From assembly GCA_964576715.1 (NCBI GenBank), contig CAZNWE010000071.1:1-19465 (forward strand): a stretch of 19,465 bases of DNA. Reading direction: 5' to 3'. The notes beneath the pieces are model-generated. The model had not been told where the DNA came from, searched no databases, and worked only from the letters and a program-made list of their open reading frames with translations. Source of the DNA: SLRI01 sp964576715 (lineage in GTDB: Bacteria > Pseudomonadota > Alphaproteobacteria > Geminicoccales > Geminicoccaceae). This document shows, piece after piece, positions 15,883-19,465 of the stretch. Both the position numbers and the translations under genes were made by a program. Every line of letters starts with the position of its first letter. Position 1 is the first letter of the stretch.

Positions 15883-15913
15883 CAACATGGGGAGGCGCTG
15901 CCTCTCCATGTTG
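15883..15913. terminator. bidirectional hairpin terminator
   Basis: CAACATGGGGAGG (15883-15895) pairs with CCTCTCCATGTTG (15901-15913): 13 base pairs with one G-T wobble and a five-base loop. It sits in the 94-base gap between the convergent dehydrogenase and FAD oxidoreductase genes, 12 bases from the stop of the latter. On the plus strand a pyrimidine-rich CTCTTCTT follows. Confidence 0.75.
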
Positions 15914-15924
15914 CCTGCTCTTCT

Positions 15925-17349
15925 TCAGGCCGCCGGGCGGATGTTCATGTTCATCCGCAGGAGGTTCTCCGGATCGACCTCGGCCTTGATCCGGGCGAGC
16001 CGCTCGTAGCTGCTGCCGAAGGCCTGCTTGACCCGACCGCCCTCGTCCTCCGGCATGAAGTTGACGTAGACCCCGCCGGTGGCGAAGCTCGCCGTCCGGT
16101 CGAACAGCTCGCGCGCCCAGGCGATGCAATGCGTGTCCTGGGCGACCTCCTGCCAGCGGGTGTGGACGTTCATCATGAAGTTGGCGCCGCGGTGGGCGAA
16201 GGCCGTAGCAGTGGCATCGGAGCGCTTCGTCGCCCCACCGAGCTGGGCGATGAAGATCTCGCACTCAGGGGTAGGCAGACGGCCCACCGCCTCGATCAAC
16301 AAGTCGACCAGGCCGTCGTCGATGGCCTCGAAATTGTGCGACTTCCAGTAGTTGCGCGCGCCTGGGGTCAATAGCGGGTCGAAGGCCTGCTGCCAGCCGG
16401 CGTAAGGGTGCGGGCCGATGACGTCGGCGATCGGGCTGCCGAGTGCGCGCAACGGGGCAAGAGCCTTCTCGCCTTCGGCCATGTCGCCGGCATGGCAGGC
16501 CGCGAAGACCAGGACCTCTTTCCCGTGCCATTCCTGCGGCAGGAAGGGCAAGGGCGGGGCCTTGCGCATCACCACCCAGACGGAAAGGTCGTCGGGCATC
16601 GCAGCGGCCAGCTTGCGGTACTCGCGCAAGAGGCCGGGGGCGGCCGCGATCGGGTGGACGACGAGACCGGAGAGCACCTCTGGGCCCACGGGATGCAGCT
16701 TGAAGTCGAAGCTGGTGACGACCCCGAAATTGCCGCCGCCGCCGCGGATCGCCCAGAAGAGCTCGGGATTCTCGGCAGCACTCGCCCGGCCGCTCCGGCC
16801 GTCGGGGGTCACGATGTCGGCGCCGATCAGGCTGTCGATGGTCAGGCCCAGCTTGCGTGACAGCCAGCCATAGCCGCCGCCGAGCGTCAGCCCGGCGATG
16901 CCGGTCGTCGAGTTGATGCCGAGCGGCAGGGCGAGGCCGTGCGCCTGGGTTGCCGCATCGACGTCGGCGAGCAGGGCTCCGGCCTCGACCCTGGCCGTCT
17001 TGGCCTCGGCATCGACCACGACACGCTTCAGGGCGGAGAGATCGAGCATCAGCCCGCCGTCGCAGACGGCGTTGCCGGCGATGTTGTGGCCGCCCCCCTT
17101 GATCGCGGTCAAGAGCTTGTACTCGGCGGCGAAGGCCACCGCCCGTTCGACGTCGGCAGCACTGCGGCACTGCACGATCACGCCGGGTCGCTTGGCGATC
17201 ATCCCGTTCCAGATGGTGCGCGCCTCGTCGTAGCCGGCATCCCCCGGCAGCAGCGCCTGCCCGTCGAGGCCTTGGCGCAGCGCCCCGAGGGCACCGTTGC
17301 CGATGGTCCGCTGCCCTGCCTCGAGGGTCTTGAGGGTCAGGCTGGTCAT
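15925..17349 (-). CDS. FAD-linked oxidase, BBE-like (PCMH family)
   Basis: This encodes 474 residues. The FAD-binding PCMH domain (about 45-225) has the flavin-attachment histidine H88 in KGGGHNIAG, then LDLSALKRV, GINSTTGIAGLTLGGGYGWL and GGGGNFGVVTSF. Where bicovalent members have a second cysteine link there is Asn146, so FAD is probably attached only through the histidine. The C-terminal BBE segment ends VYVNFM and a YERLARIK, DPENLLRMN, NIRP stretch. Relatives oxidise sugars, alcohols or secondary metabolites, and the substrate is not predictable. There is no signal peptide. I chose the ATG at 17349 because GGAGGA lies about ten bases before it; a longer frame to 17469 adds sequence unlike the family. 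It is transcribed divergently from the cyclase/ATPase gene. Confidence 0.9.
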   Translation of the reverse strand: MTSLTLKTLEAGQRTIGNGALGALRQGLDGQALLPGDAGYDEARTIWNGMIAKRPGVIVQCRSAADVERAVAFAAEYKLLTAIKGGGHNIAGNAVCDGGLMLDLSALKRVVVDAEAKTARVEAGALLADVDAATQAHGLALPLGINSTTGIAGLTLGGGYGWLSRKLGLTIDSLIGADIVTPDGRSGRASAAENPELFWAIRGGGGNFGVVTSFDFKLHPVGPEVLSGLVVHPIAAAPGLLREYRKLAAAMPDDLSVWVVMRKAPPLPFLPQEWHGKEVLVFAACHAGDMAEGEKALAPLRALGSPIADVIGPHPYAGWQQAFDPLLTPGARNYWKSHNFEAIDDGLVDLLIEAVGRLPTPECEIFIAQLGGATKRSDATATAFAHRGANFMMNVHTRWQEVAQDTHCIAWARELFDRTASFATGGVYVNFMPEDEGGRVKQAFGSSYERLARIKAEVDPENLLRMNMNIRPAA

Positions 17350-17482
17350 GGCTTCGTCCTCCACAGCTGGTAGGTGACACGGCTGCAGTGTGGCTTCAGC
17401 GCATCGCCCGTGATATCCGTCAGTTGGCGTAGCGGGGTCGCTTGCGATGACGTAGTCGACACTCATCACCGTTCTGTGATCG

Positions 17483-17508
17483 CCGTCGGTCGTCCACGAC
17501 GGAGGGAG
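17483..17508 (+). promoter_or_regulatory. Shine-Dalgarno for the TTG start, with adjoining inverted repeat
   Basis: GGAGGGAG at 17501-17508 lies seven bases before the TTG at 17516 and decides that start. Just before it, CCGTCG (17483-17488) pairs with CGACGG (17497-17502), and the right arm takes in the first two bases of the ribosome site. A nested GTCGT/ACGAC pair (17489-17500) is an alternative fold. Such a hairpin could reduce initiation; that is inference. Confidence 0.45.
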
Positions 17509-17515
17509 AATCTGG

Positions 17516-19465
17516 TTGCCTGGGCAGCAGCAGGGTGCCGCACTCAGCGCCCGCGAAGACGAGGTCGCACGGCGCTATGTCGACGGGCTGAGCTACAAGG
17601 AGATCGCCCGCGATCTGGCGATCTCGCCGGCGACCGTGCGCACCCACCTCAACACCATCTACCGCAAGCTCGAGGTGACCAGCCGCATCGAGCTGTTGCG
17701 CCGGCTCGACGGCAATGGTGAGGCCGCTGCGGCGGTCGCAGCGGTGCCGGCCGCAACGGAACCCGCGCCGACACCCGCGCCGATCGTCGAGCGGCGACAG
17801 CTCACCGTCATGTTCGTCGATCTCGTCGGCTCGACAGCCCTCGCCGCCGGCATGGATGCCGAGGACATGCACGAGCTGCTGCAGGCCTACCGCGGCGCGG
17901 TGCGCGCGGTGGTCGAGGCCGCGGGCGGCCATGCGGCGGGCTTCCCCGGCGACGGCGTGGTGGTCTGCTTCGGCTGGCCGAACGCGATGGAGGACGCGGC
18001 CGAACGCGCGGTGCGGGCCGGACTCGAGGCGCTGGCGGCGATCGCCAGGATCAGTGCTCCGGACGGCAGCCCGCTCGCCGCCCGGGTCGGCATCGCGACC
18101 GGTGTGGTCGTCGTCGATGGCAGCCGGGGCGACGCCGACAGCCTGACCGGCGGCACGCCCAACCTCGCCGCCCGGTTGCAGAGTGTCGCCGAGCCGGGCG
18201 GGCTGGTGATCGCCGCCGGCACCCGCGAGCTGGTCGGCGACCTCTTTGCCGTCGAGGACCTGGGGCCGTGCCAGGTGAAAGGCCTGCCGAGCCCGGTGCC
18301 GGTGTTCCGGGTGACCGGCGAGCGTTCGGCGGTCAGCCGGTTCCAGGCGCGGCAGACCGGCGACCTCGCCCCGATGGTCGGCCGGGACGGCGAGCTGGCG
18401 CTGCTGACCGAGCGCTGGGGCCGGGCGCTTGACGGCGAGGGTCAAGTGGTGCTGCTCACCGGCGAGCCCGGCATCGGCAAGTCGCGCATCGCCGCCGCCC
18501 TGGTCGAGACGGTCATCGCCGGTGGCGGCGACGCCGCGGTGACGTTGCTGCGCTACCAGACCTCGCCGCAGCAGGGTGACAGCCCGCTCTGGCCGGTGCG
18601 CCAGCAGCTCACCGCGGCAGCCGGGCTCGACGCGGTGCCAGACGATGCCGAGCGCCTGGCGCGCCTCGAGGCACTGTTGCGCCGGGCAGCGGACGCACCG
18701 GGGGAAGCCCTGCCGCTGCTCGCCGAGTTCCTGGGCATCGCCCACCCGGTGGAGCTGCCGGTGATGAGCGGCGAGCGGCGTCGCGAGCGGCTCCTCGACC
18801 TGCTGGCGGCCGAGGTCACCGGCCTCGCCAGGCGCTCGCCGGTCCTCCTTTTGTTCGAGGACCTGCACTGGATCGACCCGACCTCGCTGGCCTGGCTCGA
18901 GCGGGTCATCGCCCAGATCGACACCCTGCCGGTGCTGCTCTTGCTGACCAGCCGGCCCGAGGCCGAGCCGCATCTGCCGAGCCACGCGCATCTCACCCGG
19001 ATGACCCTCAACCGGCTCGACCGCAAGGCGGCGGCCGCGATCGTCGCACACCGGGCGGGGGCGACCGGCCTCGACCCGGAGCTGGTCGCCGCCATCCTCG
19101 CCCGCGGCGACGGCGTGCCGCTCTTCATCGAGGAGATGACGGCGGCGATCGTCGAGACCGGGGCCGCCGACGATACCGTCCCGGCGTCCCTGCAGGATAC
19201 GCTGATGGCGCGTCTCGACCGCCTCGGCAGGGCGAAGGAGATCGCCCAGATCGCCGCGGTGATCGGCCGCGAGGTCGAGGGCGAGCTGCTCGAGGCCGTG
19301 GCCGGGGCACCGGTCGACGACGCCGTCGATCGGCTGGTCGCGGCCGAGCTTGTCTTCCGCCGCGGCCCGCGGCTGAGCTTCAAGCACGCGCTGGTCCAGG
19401 ACGTCGCCTACCAGTCGCTGCTGCGCAGCCGACGGGCGGCACTGCACGGGCGGGTCGCCGAGGTC
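17516..19465 (+). CDS. LuxR-type HTH / class III nucleotide cyclase / AAA ATPase fusion regulator (3' end outside window)
   Basis: The frame is open from a TGA at 17477 to the right edge, giving 650 codons here. From the TTG at 17516 the order is: a LuxR/GerE-type helix-turn-helix at about 10-62 (LSAREDEVARR, GLSYKEIARDLAISPATVRTHL, IYRKL), an Ala/Pro linker at 66-92, a class III cyclase domain at about 93-265, and an AAA/STAND ATPase domain from about 285. Cyclase residues look active: metal aspartates D102 (FVDLVGS) and D146 (GFPGDGV), and transition-state N216 and R220 (NLAARL). The ATPase has Walker A GEPGIGKS at 316-323 and Walker B LLLFEDLHWID around 444-454. Relatives of about 1000 residues end in TPR-like repeats, which would lie beyond the window. 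The protein probably senses a ligand and makes cAMP or controls transcription. An HTH at the N-terminus of this architecture is less common than the cyclase-ATPase pair alone. Confidence 0.88.
   Translation, partial: MPGQQQGAALSAREDEVARRYVDGLSYKEIARDLAISPATVRTHLNTIYRKLEVTSRIELLRRLDGNGEAAAAVAAVPAATEPAPTPAPIVERRQLTVMFVDLVGSTALAAGMDAEDMHELLQAYRGAVRAVVEAAGGHAAGFPGDGVVVCFGWPNAMEDAAERAVRAGLEALAAIARISAPDGSPLAARVGIATGVVVVDGSRGDADSLTGGTPNLAARLQSVAEPGGLVIAAGTRELVGDLFAVEDLGPCQVKGLPSPVPVFRVTGERSAVSRFQARQTGDLAPMVGRDGELALLTERWGRALDGEGQVVLLTGEPGIGKSRIAAALVETVIAGGGDAAVTLLRYQTSPQQGDSPLWPVRQQLTAAAGLDAVPDDAERLARLEALLRRAADAPGEALPLLAEFLGIAHPVELPVMSGERRRERLLDLLAAEVTGLARRSPVLLLFEDLHWIDPTSLAWLERVIAQIDTLPVLLLLTSRPEAEPHLPSHAHLTRMTLNRLDRKAAAAIVAHRAGATGLDPELVAAILARGDGVPLFIEEMTAAIVETGAADDTVPASLQDTLMARLDRLGRAKEIAQIAAVIGREVEGELLEAVAGAPVDDAVDRLVAAELVFRRGPRLSFKHALVQDVAYQSLLRSRRAALHGRVAEV
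18831..18898 (+). repeat. intact copy of the segment duplicated at 14209-14276
   Basis: This part of the ATPase domain (Walker B region) is about 90% identical over 68 bases to the isolated fragment at 14209-14276, in the same orientation and 4622 bases away. Confidence 0.75.

Noticed and set aside
17420..19447. A 675-codon open frame on the minus strand at the right end
   Set aside because: It is the antisense shadow of the HTH-cyclase-ATPase gene, has no domain-like pattern, and the plus-strand reading has all expected catalytic motifs.

Overview
The window is GC-rich, densely coded bacterial DNA. The block dnaB-alr-mlaE-mlaF, the SulP/Usp transport genes, FabI and a LuxR-type HTH/class III cyclase/ATPase fusion together point to an alphaproteobacterium, probably of the Rhodospirillales/Geminicoccales kind. 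The group assignment is inference from gene families and codon composition. No marker gene here settles it.

Layout, left to right. (1) The 3' end of a short-chain dehydrogenase and a small secreted SnoaL-like protein, closed by a strong terminator (1-871). (2) A poorly coded stretch with a possible broken small membrane protein, then a tRNA-Ser(GGA) on the minus strand (898-1594). (3) A tight plus-strand operon dnaB-alr-mlaE-mlaF whose genes overlap by 1, 4 and 4 bases (1752-5876): replicative helicase, alanine racemase, and the permease and ATPase of a phospholipid (Mla-type) ABC transporter. (4) A minus-strand transport/stress block (5956-10498): SulP anion transporter followed by a tandem-domain universal stress protein, then a single-domain universal stress protein followed by a Na+/alanine symporter. 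(5) A FabI-type enoyl-ACP reductase on the minus strand (10752-11546). (6) About 3 kb of gene remains (11764-14705). It holds a DUF3141 (PhaC-like) gene with three in-frame stops, an internal deletion and a frameshift; the N-terminal part of a V/A-type ATPase subunit B; a 68-bp copy of part of the ATPase gene found at the right end of the window; and frame-broken pieces of a secreted protein on the minus strand. (7) An intact 3-hydroxyisobutyrate-dehydrogenase-like gene that lacks the family's catalytic lysine, convergent with a BBE-type FAD oxidoreductase across a bidirectional hairpin terminator (14877-17349). (8) A large HTH-cyclase-ATPase regulator that starts at a TTG codon and runs off the right end (17516-19465).

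I see no CRISPR array, insertion sequence, prophage or obvious new defence system. The most unusual parts are the decay zone at 11.8-14.7 kb, including the observation that its in-frame stops fall at positions where relatives have tyrosine (or Phe/Tyr), the fragment shared between 14.2 kb and 18.8 kb, the active-site loss in the 14877-15830 dehydrogenase, and the paired arrangement of two transporters with two universal stress proteins.
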